From Enoplolaimus lenunculus (taxonomy: Eukaryota > Nematoda > Enoplea > Enoplida > Thoracostomopsidae), in the NCBI GenBank assembly GCA_030248215.1, contig JASANG010000516.1:62001-126000 (forward strand): a stretch of 64,000 nt of DNA. The letters are read 5' to 3'. Made by a program: the position numbers and the translations under genes. This document shows, piece by piece, positions 1-15,700 of the stretch (position 1 is its first letter; every line of letters starts with the position of its first letter). The notes below the pieces were generated by a model, which saw nothing but the letters and a program-made list of their open reading frames with translations, was not told where the DNA came from and did not search any database.

Positions 1-599
1 GTAGCGCAACTAGTGGCTTGCTAACTATTTTGCGATAAAACAAACTGGTTGTGCATTCTAAAGTATCCGCCTGCGTAACAACAGTTTTTGTTCTTTATCA
101 CAAAACAAATCAGGCGGTAAACGGATACTGACGGTTGTGCCTCCCGAATACCCATATAAGGGCTTTTTTTAAAAACTGAATATAAACGTTTCGCTGCAGT
201 TTCATTTTCAAATTTGTCAAGAAGCTTATGATTTCTGCATTGTCGTAAAATGGAAAATCCAAGCTAATAATTAAATTTTAATCAATAAGCAAGCAGTTAC
301 TTTCTGGGTGAATCAAACACTTTTAATAGTGCACATTATTTAAATGTAATATCCGGTTAGCACCTGGTTCCGGTAAAAACTGTCTCTTGGGCTCCGGTGT
401 TCGGTGAAGTAATATCTAATCGTACCCTGCTACAAGATTTGATTGTTTGTAACAGGAAAGTTGGCAGTAAAACACCTACGATTGTGTAAATTCCATTTGC
501 AAACTAATTTGCACAGTTTTAGACCAATATGCAGGTAAGTTCAAAGTTTGCAAATCTGTCGGTCACAAAATCGAAGGCTACGACGCTACAGTACTTTAC
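1..599. other. Intronic sequence at the left edge
   Basis: Downstream intron of the Smaug gene as far as I can tell. I looked for the conserved PHAT continuation on the minus strand and did not see it. The segment holds CCGG-type fragments around 350-400 and no other recognisable element. Confidence 0.5.
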
Positions 600-713
600 C
601 TGATTAGTGTCAACAAATTTCCCAGCCGGCTGGTACTTGCGTAAAGGAGTCGCAGCAATTAATCGTAATTCATTTATCACTGATGATATGTTGCATCCAG
701 GGCATAGCAGATC
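600..713 (-). CDS. SAMD4: Smaug exon 8 (start of PHAT region)
   Basis: A 38-codon phase-0 exon between acceptor AATGTGTTTCAG and donor AATCAG|GTAAAG. The core [20 protein letters not shown] resembles the helix that follows the SAM domain in Smaug proteins (LqeLr.i..TP.kaY). This is the PHAT region that packs on SAM. I could not find the next exon in bases 1-599, so the gene is cut by the window edge. Confidence 0.82.
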
Positions 714-3700
714 CTGAAACACATTAGGGTTACGCTATGCCTGTCATCCGGTGTGTGCGTCACCGTTTGTCACCATGAGGAATCGTACTTCGTAATTCAC
801 GTACGCTACCGCATGGTGACGTACGGTGGCGGACGGCTGACGGAGCGTAAAACTTCGTCGTATGTACAATGAATGAATCGATTAACAATCAAAACCAAAG
901 CAATCCTAAATGCGCCAATGACAAATTACTTCCGATTCGTAGTATTCCGTTTGGTCGACAGTGTCGTCAAATATATTTAACAGTTTACAACTGCGTAGTT
1001 ACATACCTTTTCCAATTTTACAATCGTATCTACACGTTCGTTCAATTTTTGAACGCTGACAAGGATTTTATGACGAGCGCCTTTTGTGACTCCCTAAAAT
1101 AAGACAACCAACATTAATCAAACATCTCAATTTCTTCACAAATAAACGAAAAGCAAAACATCAATTTCAATGCTTGAGAAATATCCCCTCTTCACATATT
1201 TCGCCTGCGCCTATGCGATTGGAAAATTTGTCATCTCCAGCCATAATTTTGAACTATATATCACCTCAAAGACTATACAACAGCGGTTGAGTCATAATAT
1301 CGTTATGATCGGCCTGATATCCGGTTCAGGTTTAATATCCGGCAAAAAACCGACATTCGTATCCGATTTAGAACTACAGGATGTTGGATGTTTGCGGTTG
1401 TGGTCCCCAATAACACAGAACTGCTTTTTACATATGGAAATAGCTGACATTTTGCTGCGACTGCATTTCCCAGTTAAGTCAAGAAGCTTAAGTTTTTGAC
1501 ATTGATGTAAAACGAAAAAATAAACCAAAGAATTAATTTTAATTCAGTAAGCATATGCTTTTGCATTTGCAAGGCTTAAATACTGTCAACAACGCACGCA
1601 CACAGATTTAGATGCTATGTCCGGCCGGCCAGCATCCGGTTCAGCAAAAATTTAATATCGGTTCCGGTATCCGGTAATATTAATATCCGGTCATTCCCAG
1701 AGTACCAAAAATAAACTCACTTGTGAAATCAGTGTTTCATCAGTAAGTGAAATCATTTCGTCATAGCAGATTTGTGAAAACAACGGCGCATATTTGTGAA
1801 GTCGAAGCGATTTCAGCCAACTAGGCACATCTTAAAACATAATTATAACACACTAAATTAATAATTAAACACCGAATATCAACGTTACACAAGCCATATG
1901 CAAACGTAAACAAGCATTAATGTTTTAATATGAAAATATTGCGGAACAGCCACAACCGCCAAGATTTAAAAAACTAGTTACGTTGGATAAAAATTTCAAT
2001 GGGAGGTTTTCTTGTGTTATCAAATGAAACAATAGCGATGTGTCTGTAATCCACATAGACATCGATAATAATTGGCACTTTTCGTAAGTATTGGCATCCT
2101 CACGCCAAAAAAATTGCCAACTTTTTGCCGATACTTTTTCCACATAGCAGACAGTTTGAACGCTAACAATTTCACTTGTTGACGTATATGGACGCGTCTG
2201 ATAAGGGAAACTGAGTTTGTGTTTGAGAAAATTAATTGAAATAAATCGTTCTCATAAAATTATAATTGTTTATGGTGGTTAGGGTTTAAGCCGTAGCTTA
2301 ATGATGTAATGTACTTAGTATCGTACGTATTTGTTCTTTAAGCATCGTGCATTGAAACTGTAATCTGCATCAGTATATTTTCAAAATAGAAATTGGTATT
2401 GACAAAAGTTTTGCTTTTTCACACCTCTAGAAAAACCTCTAAAAGGAAGATTGACAGCTAACCACCCACTCCAGTTTCTGTACTTGACAGGAACGAGCAG
2501 TACTTAAATATAAAGGTATATCCGTTATGTACAAATTTTGTAAATTTTGTTCAGCAAACCAACGTAAAATGGTTCACCAAAAGTACTGTAACACTATGCA
2601 CGTATGTACAGCCAACGCACACATCCTATAAATTTATCTGTTATATTATGTACACCACCAAAAATATAGGTACTTTTATCAGATAACACCATCTGCTTTT
2701 AATATCCTTTTCATGTTTATCGAAATTGGCCAAAAAATTTTGCAAAGTTTTATAATTTATAAATTATTAACCAAAAAGTGACTTAAATTCCAACTGACTG
2801 TCCAAATAATTAACTTACACTAATACGATGTATTTTGTATTTAAACATATATGACACAGATGGACAGCTCTAATTCGACAGCAGTTTTTACACTCGAAAA
2901 ATTCATGAAATGCCTTACAATACATCTGCAGGCTTTGTACACTTCCCGCGTACAATTTTGAAATATTTTGAGATGTTGACATAACTTAGGCTTAGCATTG
3001 GGCTTAGAAAGCCGCAGCGCAAAAAACGAAAACTTTGGCTTTCATTTTTAGCAGATATTACAGATTGCGCTTCCATCAAACTTGTACGTAATAAAATTAG
3101 ATAAAATAGTAGTCAAACATACTGCAAAGACACACATATATATTAAACAGGGACGGATAAGGTGGGGGGGCTGTCGCCCAAAACGCCAAACTGTCTATTC
3201 TAATACTAAACCGACGCTCATTTTTATCAAATCGCTATGTAAATACCAGTTCAATCCAAACTAACCTCTCATTCCACTTCCGGATTCCGAAAATGTATTG
3301 CGCATGCGACCAACAATGGTGCCAGTAGTTGACTTCTTCACGGCGCTAGCATTAGTTGAAGGACACGAAGAACGATGTACATATCCAGCTCTACCAACAT
3401 TATTAGTAGTATTATGCCACAAAGTCTCATTTCCATTGTCGATTTGTTGTTTATGCTGCAATTTCTGTACTCCTGAGCGCAACGTGTTAGCTTGACTATA
3501 CTGTGCCATTACAGCTGTGTGAGATGCCTCATTTGACTGTCTACTACAAGACATCTGGGTTGAGGCTGTCGCGTTGAATAAATCTGCATAATACTCGCTT
3601 CTTGGCGGGTGTGGAAGCGAATTGTTTTGTTCGATGCCGGTCGCAAGTATGGCGGATGAAGGAGACGGAAGTGGCAGTGATGCTCTGGGCTCGCTAATAT

Positions 3701-6700
3701 ATCCCGCGACAGTATTTGCTTGTTCGGTAAGGGATCTAAAGTAAGAAAACAGCAGACGCTAGAGGGTTCAACCAGGAATCCGGCTCCAAATTATTTATTA
3801 CCAAAATGACAACCATTGCGAACTTTGTTCGAAATCACAAAAACAACCATGCTAAGAAACCCGCTATATACTAAGACTCCTGTAAAAACAATTGCGTGTT
3901 TAAGTTTAACATTTTGTTGAAACAATATACACTCAAATATCCGGCTCCGCCTTCGGAATTTTTTGGTATCCTGTTGAACCCTGGACTACACGTTTTGAGC
4001 GAAGCCTAAACGCACTTAATGACAATATGCTCAATACTAATTAGCGAGTATCATAGCAACAATGGAAAGCTTCGAACGACATATTTAGGTGTTTCTTATC
4101 CAAAACCCGTATGGTAAATAACACATCAACAAATTCACTATGTACTTTTAAACATATAATTTTAAATGATTAATCTGCTTAAGCCACCTGCCGATTAACG
4201 TGCAGCTAACGTTTTTTAAATGTGCAGAATACTAAACGCTATTAGGTATTAGTTCTCATACCCGCAAAACATTGTAGCCAGCAAAAAACAAACCGTTATA
4301 AAACTGAAAATTTCCATACTCAACTGGTATGGTTGACATAGCTAATGCTACCTAAGTAGTTAGTAGCCAAACATATTTTAATTATGTATTCTGAGATTCA
4401 AAAAAATTTTATTCAGATTCTTCGCACCCAAAACCTTTCCGTATTGAAATCAAGTCACTTGTAACCCTAGTAATTAGAAAAATAATGTAAAACGTCCTAA
4501 TTTATTGATTTGGAAGATTTATACATGTTTAATTCAAATTCCGCGCATTTGCATCAACCTACACTAACCAGAAGCCATGATGGTGCCACCAGTTGACATC
4601 ACAGCTGAGCGTTTTGGTCAAACTTCACACATAAGGCCCACGTTAATAATAGGGTCCTGCCCACTAAAACACAGGGGAACTGCTGGACTTAGGGACCATG
4701 AGGCTTAAGCTTTGGTTTACGTTTAGATTTCAGCTTAGGCTTAGACTCATGGTTAATAAGCACAGACACCTAAAATTAACATGTGCCCCACGCAACTATG
4801 ACAACTTACTTGGATCGTTGCGTGCGTTGTGGCGAATAGTACGACCAAAAAGCAGCCGGATCGAATTCTGTGTTGTCGTGCTGAATTTCAACAGCAGTCC
4901 CTGCTTGCTCGAAAAAGCTAACTGCTGGCTTTCCCGAGGTTTGGGCGACAGTTGTTGTCGGTGGTGGTGGTGGTGAAGACCAATTGTAAAGTGGCTGAAC
5001 GATGCCATTAGGTACGTGATGTCTGCCACAAGAAATTTGATTAGAAACAACACAAATTCCACAAGGTTGAGTTTCGTCAAAATTATTCTGGCTGGATGTT
5101 GATTTACAGTTTTTTTCGGCCCTGAAAACTTCGCTTTCCGATTGGCTAATTTTTGGATTCGACGCGTCGTGATTGAAAAAAGCGGCGGCGGCTACTGCAA
5201 CTCCGGTCTCGATAGGCCGCCAGGATGCCATCTCATAAGAGCTAGCACTACGATCAGTCAAACTAGGTTTATCATCAGCGCTGGGTGATTCAATCGGCCC
5301 ATCAGCAGATGTGCGATCTGATTTGTGCAGGACCCCATTAGAACTCGAAGTGTCCGTTGTGGCATTGGCTGCCACTCTAGACGTAACCATCCCATCAAAA
5401 CCACCCCAAGGACAGAATGCAGGATACGACGTAATCGGCGGATGGGCGGCACTGTTACCAGGCGACGTAGAATCAGACCCGCTGAAATTATCTGCGGTGC
5501 CGGCGCTGCAACTTCCCGCCAAACCGCTACATGGCGATAACGACGTTGCGCTAGCTTCGTCACAACCGCGAATGTTGTTGGTAGTTGTAGCGGTCAGCCG
5601 CATAGAATCCTTGAACGATCCAGAATCGTTTAATATTGTGACAGAAAAACTATTAGGCAAATGTGGGGCCACCGATACCATAGTACGGATATTATGTGCA
5701 TCCGGCTTACAAGTGACGATTTCCTGAGTACAAGCAGAGTTTTCCACATTCAATTTGGCAGTGTCGTTTGTGTTTCCAGGACTCAGGTCTGCTGTTACAG
5801 GTTCAAATTGACTTTGTGGGATTAAAGTGCGGCAGTCTGGCAAATTGCCGCTATCAGAAGTCAGGGTTGACACTGTACTAACAACGTCACTGGGTGCCAA
5901 TTTGCTGTTGTTTTCAACGCGCAGCAACATTTGAATTTTGTTTGTTAGTTCATCATCGCTGTTCGAATACGGAGCGGCTGTATACAGAGAATAGGGTAAT
6001 ACCGGCACAGACGTGGTATTATTCACTGATGGTTTCAGTACCCCAGACAACTTATCCTTATCAGTGAAACTACTATTTGAATTACAGAACGACTCGCCCG
6101 TCTCGAAAAAATCACCGTTCATCACAGATGTTTCCGATTTCCGCGTTGAACTCACAGCAGAGGTGTCGTGTTTCCCGACAAATCTAGCATTTTTCATCCC
6201 CGCAGTGGCAACGGTTGACGAATTAGACCTCGACGCATTCCAAACATAGGTTGTCTCGTTCGGGTGCGCCAATAACGACATTAAATTGTCCGACTCGTTT
6301 ATACCGGGATGGTGCAGCCCTGCTGCCCCGCTATTTTTGGACCCGGAATCAATTACATTCGCAGGTATCGAAGGCATACAAGGTAAATACGAATCAACGT
6401 TTCTTTCACTGGTCACCGGTGCTAAATTCGGCGATTCATGTGATAACAGTGACGTTGTGGTCCCGCAGTAATTTTGAAGCATTCGATCATACCCGTTTTG
6501 TGTTTGTTGCTGAGCACACGGTGCTGCTAATGCAGTAGTAGTAGTAGTTGTTGTTGTTGTTGTGGTAGTTGTTGTTGTTGATGATAATGATGAATTGATA
6601 CACAAGTTGGTACTGTTGATCAAGAGAGTATCTGTATTGTTAGTGTAAGGTTTGCTGAACGTTGATACGGGCGGAACTTGAGCGACACGGCGCCATATTC

Positions 6701-9700
6701 CGTGCAGATTGCATAAAAACCCTGCAAAGCAATATTGTGATGCATATATGAATAGCAACATTATTTTTCAGTTTTGATTTGCACCCATTGAGTACAAATT
6801 TTGAGATCCGAAAATGATGGAGTTTATGGACTCTTCATTATTCACTTAATTCGTCATGCTTTTGCTGTGTTATGCAGCTACAGTGAACATGTTAGTTTGA
6901 ATTAGATCAAATTAGTGTGGGCTATATAACAAACCAGAGTAAACCCGTTTAACAACTTAAGATTTGATTATCAAATCAAATGACGTTAAACCTGAGTGAA
7001 GTACTTTATTTAAACTACGGTTTGAAAAACCAAAAAAAAATACGTGTAATTGGTTAGCAAATCCTTAAGTATAAAGTTCTACCTATACTAGGTTTCGTAA
7101 ACTCAGCCACTCGTTATCAGTTTTCAATGATAGAAGCAACCTTGTTTTCCTTTAATGGTGGTGTTATATTTAATTGTGCCTCGCCCCTAATTCACACAGT
7201 CAGTTGCGTTTTGAATAGTCAAAAATTACTAACTGATACCAACAGCCAATTTTTGTCTCGTCCTACCGTGTTTCACTCATACTCGCCACTTTGTAATGTA
7301 AATATTTTGCAAATATATAAAACGATATTTGCATATATGAACGAATACAGACCAAACACATAGCCAGTAGCGTTTAAGGGGTCAAAACTTCTGCTTAGAA
7401 ATTTTTGCACAGATCTTTTTGGGCATTTGTTCTCAGTTGACAAGAAACACACGAAACACCCCATAAAAATTTCAACGGGTTTGACCAAACCTTTTTATAA
7501 TCCTGGCTACGCCAATGGTACAGACCTTGAATTAAAGCTCGCTCTTCGCTTGAAAACACCGAATGCACAGCCATTGATGCTAGTAAATTCGACACTTCGT
7601 GTAGACTTGCACGTTCGTCACGCACAGCAGCAACGAACTAAAATATTATAATTATTCTAACAAATAACTAAAAGTATTCCCAAAAAACTACCTAATGCCT
7701 TTAAAAGATAGCACTGATAAAACTTAAGGTTGTGTGTCAAATTATTAATAATCATTTAAATATTGGAAACTTTGTGTTTGAAAAATTGTTATTTTGAAAT
7801 GAGTGTCTTTGCAATTAGCTCAATTTAATTAATAAACTGTCTATGGCATGTTTTCGCAAAATTTGATGATGAAATAGCTAAAAATCCGCTTAAGCCATTT
7901 TTGGCAAGTTTTCTAAAAAGTTCAACAGTAATTTGGTGATGAAAACAATTTCACATTCCGGTTCCTGTTCCTGTTGCGGCAAAATTTAGTTCCTGTTTGA
8001 ACCCAGATTTTACGTTCCGGTTCCATTTTTTTCGACATTTTAATTTAGCCGCTTATAAGCTCAAAGTGCTACGGTGCCAAAACAGCTTATAAGCGGGGTT
8101 AAAACTTTTAAAAGGGTCAAAAACTTTATCGAGGAGAACTGTGCGACCATCTGGCCACGGAACTGTTTTAAATTCCGCTTGCACCCTACATACGTACATA
8201 TTACGTATGTAGGACGCAACCGGATATCCAACGCCGGCAAAACTAAAAATCTGGCTCCGGCATTCTACATTGCCGAATATTTATTGCTGAAAAGAATAAC
8301 ATAACCCTACATTATGTTATTTCTAACTAAAATCACAATATTTCGCTCCGAATTTTGTTCGAAAGGATAAAAATAAGTACTTCAAAACGCTCAGTTAATA
8401 AATATTGAATAGTGCGACTGTTGTGCAAACAAAATTATAACATATAGCAAGTAGTGTACTCATGATTAGTTTTAACTTTTTGAAAAATGCACCTAATTAT
8501 CCAGCTCTGGTATTTTTGGCATCCAAATTCTGGTGCCTGCGTTCGGTAATGCCGTAGCATGAATCGATTTTTTGCCAGAATTCCGGTGGAACCGTAATAT
8601 ATGCGTTCGTACCTGCGGCATTAACGTCAAATACAACCGTTTCGCTTCACCAGTCATCTGTCCAAGCAACGGCAAATACACAACCATCTGGCGAACTAAA
8701 TCGTCGATGCCACCTTCTTTTTCACTATTATTCATCCTTTCCAGATTATTATTATTACTATTATTAGTATTATTATTATTATTATTATTGCCATTCGCAA
8801 ACTTCAGTTCGCGGCCAGAGTCTAATGAAGGCACCGCAATAGTTGAAGACATGCATTCCGTGACGGCATTTGTAACGTTGGACGGAACCAATGACATTAA
8901 AGTAATCGGCTGAGTAGCGGACCCATTTATCGCTGGGGAGAGCTCATTGCCATTTAATGGCGACACCGCTGAAGGAACATTATTAAGACCAGATGAAGTC
9001 ACACGACTCACACCAAACGAACCACCGATACGTTGTTTATGGGAACTTGAGCCAGCACTATCAAACGTAGCAGTGGTAGACGCCGTTGCTACTGTTATCA
9101 GTGGTGAGTACCCGTTATCAAGTAACGGCGAAACAACTGGAACAACAGGAAGGTCATCTGTAGTTGCACTAATCGCACCCACCGCACGGCCAATATGATC
9201 CTTACGCGGATACGATACCGCGCTACCGAAAGTTGTACCATTAGGAGCAACTGCCACTCCAGGAAATGCTGTGTTCGGTGACGAAGGAGGTCCCGTTCCA
9301 GCAGTTTGCAAATTTGTCTTCAATATCAAACCAGAGGCTGATTTTTCCGTAATACTAGCTGCTGTAGTTGCGGCGCCCCGAGAATTTGCGTCACTGACTA
9401 ATAGCGACGATAGCAGTTGTTTTTGTGGCATGTGCAAATTTTGAGCGAGAACACGCAACGCAACCGCCTGTTCCGACGGCGACCATGCGTCGAACTGCGA
9501 TTGAAACGTTAGCATTTGCTCTTGAAAATTTGGCTTATCTGAAATGCACAATAACTACGCTAACCCTGGCGATCGACTTTGAAACATAGCAAGCCTGAGA
9601 CTGGACTGACACCTACTCCTGCCTCATATCCGGTTGCAGTGGGAGGTTCAGGTGAATCGAGCGAGACGACAGGCGTATGTATTTGTTTTGTGTTTATATA

Positions 9701-12700
9701 ATCTCAATACAAAGGTGTCTATATAGTCTAATGCAGTCAGGTAACATTGACTGATTCGTAGTTCCAGGTGCGTTTTCTAATGGGTTTTTGTATGTTTAAC
9801 AGATTTCTGAAAAAAGCTGGTGAAACTATCTTTTAGCGATACATATCCACCAATCTCAAAATACGTAGTCCGTTATATACTGATTTTTTGACGGGCCAAT
9901 TATTTGATCTCTGACATGTACCTTCCTAGCAGATACATGGAATGTAAAGCAATACTCCTGGCACACAAATTGTTACTCTTTACACAATATTATTATTAAT
10001 ATAGGAAACTAAATTGAAAATCAGTTAACTTTGTGCAAACTATACAGAGGCAAATATATCGCTAAAACTCACCTTGGCCAGCAACATGAAATACCGAATT
10101 AAACATTTCAAGTAATCACCGAAGAAGTATTATAGACGACAGAAAAATAATGCTCTAACGGGACAAGGGCAAGGCAGTATTTAATAATTGAATTACATTT
10201 ATTTGTTCCATAAACAACAGTTATATACTACTAAAACGCTGAAACAAAATTCTGTGCCTTATACTCCAGGATTCCGTTCGTCGTTACAGTACCATATATA
10301 TATATACGGTACACATTCGTTACACAGCTGTAGTATATAACGCGACGTAGTTTCATTTTCGACGTTACGTTCAAACTAGCTTGGGTTAGTGAAATATGTT
10401 AAAAATACTACGATGAAAAGTTTAGTAGTAAAAGTTCCGTACTCACAAAATTACGACTTAATCAGTCTACCGAATTGAGGTTATTTACTTTCGAACTCAC
10501 AGAGATCAGAAACCGCTGAATAGAAAAAATTACGCAAGATATGGCTCTTATACACTTCTACCCCCACAGGCTCAGACTTAGGTTTAAGAAAAGGCTTACC
10601 CTACAATAAGACCTTTCCTAAAACTAAGCCTCTACTTTAAATTCGCGGTGCGACCGGATGTAAATTAGCCAGATACCTGAAAGAGATAGGTAGTGAATGT
10701 TTTACCAGAACTGGCGCAGCAAGATATCTCCGCTACTAAAAATAGTTCTATCATATTCAGTACCATAATCGCAAACATCCGGTATCCGTAATATATATAC
10801 CGGCTACTGGAACCGCGGACAGTTTGTTCCCAGATATTAAACCGGAGCAGGATATCCGGTTGCGCCATATTTAAATACAGGGTAAAGTGTACAAGAAAAC
10901 AAAGTGCAAAAGAATTTCAACAATTTCAAAATGAAAACATAACGAAATTGAACAGATCATACATACTGGATGCAGCTATTTTTAAATGTCACACGCCATG
11001 CAGTAGCCAAACCAAAAAACCATAAAATTAATCGTATTATAGTGAAATGGAACAGAAATTGAAAATACAAAATCCTAAAAAACATTTAAATTTTTAATTT
11101 TATACACAAACAACCGTTTAAAACTGCATGCAGGCATGATTCAAACTGTAGTCAGGTATATACTACAGCATCAGTGCTTCGCTAAACATGTATGTTGGAA
11201 TGACGCCAATCCGAATAGGATATCAAAATTTTTCAAAAAAAGACTGTTTAAGCCTATAATTAGTGATGGACATAAAACATTTTTTCATTTTCGGATATCC
11301 GGCAATTCTTGCCGGATATCCGAAACTTGATTTTGCGTTTTTTACAATTTTCGTTTCCCCAGCACTTGTTTTAACTTGTTGCTCTAAGGGACGCACCCTG
11401 ACTCACAAGCTGATTGCTAAGAGAGTAAAACATACAATTCTAAAAATAGTTTTTTATTATGCAACTGCTTCAATAGTGCTGGGTATTCGGTTTGGAAGAT
11501 TGTACTAATAAAAACTTCCGTTGGTCACCTGAAATTGCTGAGGAGGCTTAAAGTTAGGAATATGTTTTGATTGTTGCATTGCTAAAGTAATATTGATCCA
11601 AATCTTCAGGACCCTCTCTAGTCTGACTATGTCGAAACATAAATGCCGATTTCGCTCCTCATAACCTCCCCTGAAAATTTCAATTAAATTTCAATTTTTA
11701 CGACTTGAATATATACTTTCACTTTTCGTGATCTTATATGGACTACAGCGAAGCGGAACCAAAAAAAGTATTTTCACCAGTTCAGAAATTAATTTCAAGA
11801 CATAAATGTAGGAGGAAGTTTTTTCTGTAACAACAAAACTTTTTGAACCAATTTTGTAATTTTCGTCTCTCAGGGGAGAAGGCTACGCCATCCTTGAACC
11901 TTCCGCTTTTGAAAACACAATAAGCAGGATGGGTTGTCGCCCCCATACCCCATACTAAACTGTTCATTATTGAGACAGCTAGAATCGCTGATAAAGTACT
12001 TTTGGACTATTTTGGTGTATGAGAAGAAAGTCGCTTAGCGTGGGAGGTTTGAATTCAAAGGCTATGAGCTCATGTATTGTGTGTCATTGGGAAATTTAAA
12101 CGTGCCTTTTACAGATTGCCAGATTTGTAAGCTAGCCTTTTACTAATTAGCATCACACTCAGTTACGCTTGGCGTCTTATTAAGCGAGCAGAATTTAAAA
12201 TTTCGCCCAGTATGTGATCTAGCAACGCGACCTGGTATAAGTACATTTCCTTTATTGCAAAAGTAATAAATTTAGTACTTGACGGCGCGTTTTAGATGCA
12301 AATTTTTCACTGAGCTAATTTTGAGATAATTTAAAGCTAAACTGAAGTTTTTAATTTTGGCACGTGTTAAGAAATCAGTATTTTAAATCATCATGGAATT
12401 AAGCAGGAATGTGGTTCAATATTTTTATTTTAATTCAGGTTTGAATACAGAATTCCTTTTCGTCAGCTCCGGCTACTTTAATGGTGAAACAGTGCAAATT
12501 ATTACGAAAAATAATTTACACAATTGCATTACGGATATCCGGATATCCAAATATCCGTATACACGTTTCTTTTGGAATACATATCCGGATATCCGGTTCT
12601 CAGTATTTTCAATCTACCAATTATATATACGCACGTAGTTTGCTGTCGAATATAAAAATTATTGCACAGAATGAATATATAAATATATGTTGGCTTTAAA

Positions 12701-15700
12701 TGTGTTCTAGTTTCTAGCCGCTTGCCAAAAAAGTAGGAGAACCATTTGCTCAGACAAAACCGCACAGAAAACTCAGAAATATTTGCAAAAAACCTCGCCG
12801 CTACCGTTATGTAAAACTTTCTGTGTTTAAATATTTTTATTTTCTTCCACTATAAATAAACAAATTGCCCACGACTGCCCACACTACAATGCGCCGTGCA
12901 GCCACGCCACGCCAGAGAACGCGTTAATTTCTAGTGCTAAAATTTCAAAATAAATGTGTTTTTGCTTAAATTAACATTTCTTTAAAACTTTTTTAACTTT
13001 GTTTTTATTAGTAATTAATCTTACAAAAAAATTTCACTTATACACACTGCAGTTGTAATATATGCCGAGTGCAAACTCAGAATCAAAGCTAACTATTTGA
13101 GCTGGAACAAATATCTAAGACATTATATTTGGGAAATTTCTTCAATTACCTCTACGAATATATCATTGCACAACCGCAAAACAGTTGCAAGATTTCTACA
13201 CCAATCATCTGATATGTATACGTATGCACCAGGAGGATACGTCAACCGGAGATCTGTCTCTGATTCCGTCATGCGAAAGGTTTAAAGAAGCTTAAGATCA
13301 ATTTTTGACAATATGCTTCGGAAAGTTAACATCATAATTATTATTATTATTATTACTATTATTATTATTTTAATTACGCATTTTATTTTGCATCACCTAC
13401 GAGCCGGGTTCCACTTCCGGCAGAATTTGACCATTTTCGGCCTTGGTTCATTCGTCTATTTTGAACGTTTATCCGTTTTCAAACAATCCGCTTTTTGCTT
13501 GTAACATATTCGTAATCGTAACTACCATTGTGTACCGCCCTATCAACTAACCCATCCGTGTTTATTTTAACACTGTTAAAATACATTTTGCATTGCTGGC
13601 AGCCCATCCATAAAGTTAAAAATAAAAAAACCGAAAATTGGTTTTTTAAACTCTTTAACAAATTCTACGAGCGTCATCAGAAGATGAGAGCTTTCTTTCA
13701 AGAGTGTAACCAGGGCAGGTTTAGGGTCAAACACCATCTTAAGAATTTTGTAAATACGGTGTTTAGTTATATACTTTTTCCGTTGCTAACACAAGAAACC
13801 GTACTCCTTCGAAACTTTTCCAAAATTCTCGCAAGGCCCATAGTTTGAGTGCTCGCAGATACAAAACCATTATGAGCAACTTTACTAATATTTCAATATC
13901 ATTAATCACTGGGTAATGTTTTAACTTTTCCAACAAAATATAACAATTCCGTCCGCTGCAAACTTACCCACAGTGTTTTTTTAATTCTTCCCTCCCTCCA
14001 ATCGGTATATTCTTCCAAAATGAAGCAATTTGTAAACGGTTTTCAAACAAAACAACCATAGCAAAATGCAAAAGAAAGCCTGTTACCCCAAACTCTCGAA
14101 TTACAGCCTACTCAGCCCATTACATATATAATGCTTCCAAACATAATTTTGCAAAAATTTTTTATCAGACTTAAAAAACAGCCTCTTCCTCTCTCTCGCT
14201 CCAAAGCCTGTCATAGAGTTGAAACAGGCGGGCCGAAAACAATCGCGCATCTTTTTATATGCCGCGTCGGCTCCGACGGTGGGCAACAAAGAATGAGTTA
14301 TGACTGATAATAACGACGACAAAAATTTGCAATCGATCTGTATTTCTGTTTAACGCATTTTCTACCAGTTTTTAATGGCATTTTTTCGCCAATTTTTACA
14401 ACAACTGTTAACAGTGTATATAACGTTTAAATTGCAACATTTGCACCTTTAAATCATGCCAGCAGCATACGACGATACACTAAAGAGATGAACTATGTGT
14501 TTGAGAAAATTGAAAACTGGAAAACATCGCAGTTTCAAACGTTAAATTCAAAGTCAAGCACACTATAAACAAACCGGTTCTTGTCAACGTCTCCCCTTGG
14601 TTTTAGGTTGAGGCATGACTTAGGCTTAGGATTCATAATAGGCCTACCTAAGCCAAAACCAGTAGTTGGGTTACAATACCAAACTGCACGAATATGAACT
14701 CCAGTTGCGACTGAATGATGACAGCGTTCAATTAAGCATTACACATCTATTGCTCGTTGCTTATATGTCTATGATCGTAGACAGCTTATCAGAGTAAAAA
14801 CAAAAGCTGGCGGCGTTACCGACCAAAATGTAACATTGTGTACTGTATATGCAAACATTTTTCATTTGATAGGTGACAACACGGAATTAAATTTAGTGTA
14901 AGATTATAAATAACGAAGTACGTACCATTATCAGCCTCCACAATTTATACAACTGATAGCAAATATTTAACTTTAAAGCACATTTTGTATCGGATATAAA
15001 CTGCTAACGGCCGCCAAACTAAAACTGTTCCTAAACGAAAAACTTCTTGCTATCGGGCGGATAAAGCCAAATTTATTGCTGGCAATACTGGCGCCAGCTC
15101 ACTGTAGACACTAGTTTGTTTACGTTTTTGTATGCATTTTTTATTCGGAAAAGATGTTAAAAATGCCGTCGTAAACACAGTAAATAATATCGACACCGGC
15201 AATCACGATAATATATCGAAACCGGACATCCTTGGCCGGAGGTCAAAAAATTTTAACGGAGTTAGAAGTGGAGCTAGGATTTAAACAAGCATCTGAAATA
15301 CTGGACTAGTCAAAAATTATCCTCTGCCTACGCAACGTGAAACTGAACACGTACTTCATAAATCAAAATCAATACTTTCCAATTCAATATATACATAAAT
15401 ATCAAATTACAATATAAAGCAGTTTGGTGCCTACCACCAGTATGTATATAGTACATTATTAATATTGTAACAACAGGAAGTAGCAAAACAATTAAACCGT
15501 GTGGTGGCCAGGTGTTCAGATTAACCAAACTTATATCCTTTAAAATCTACGCACTTTAACACGGTTGCCAACTTGCAGTTATTACTTATATCCAACACTC
15601 CTCAACGCCTTGGTGACCTAGTTGGCAATTCCGCGTTCACAAATAACAGCTGTTGAACGTTCACGATAGCACAAACTATATTCTACTACTGCAAAACTTA

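Noticed and set aside
1925-2143. 72-codon minus-strand frame between Smaug exons 5 and 6
   Set aside because: It lies in an intron of a gene whose flanking exons join in phase; no splice sites or family motif support it.
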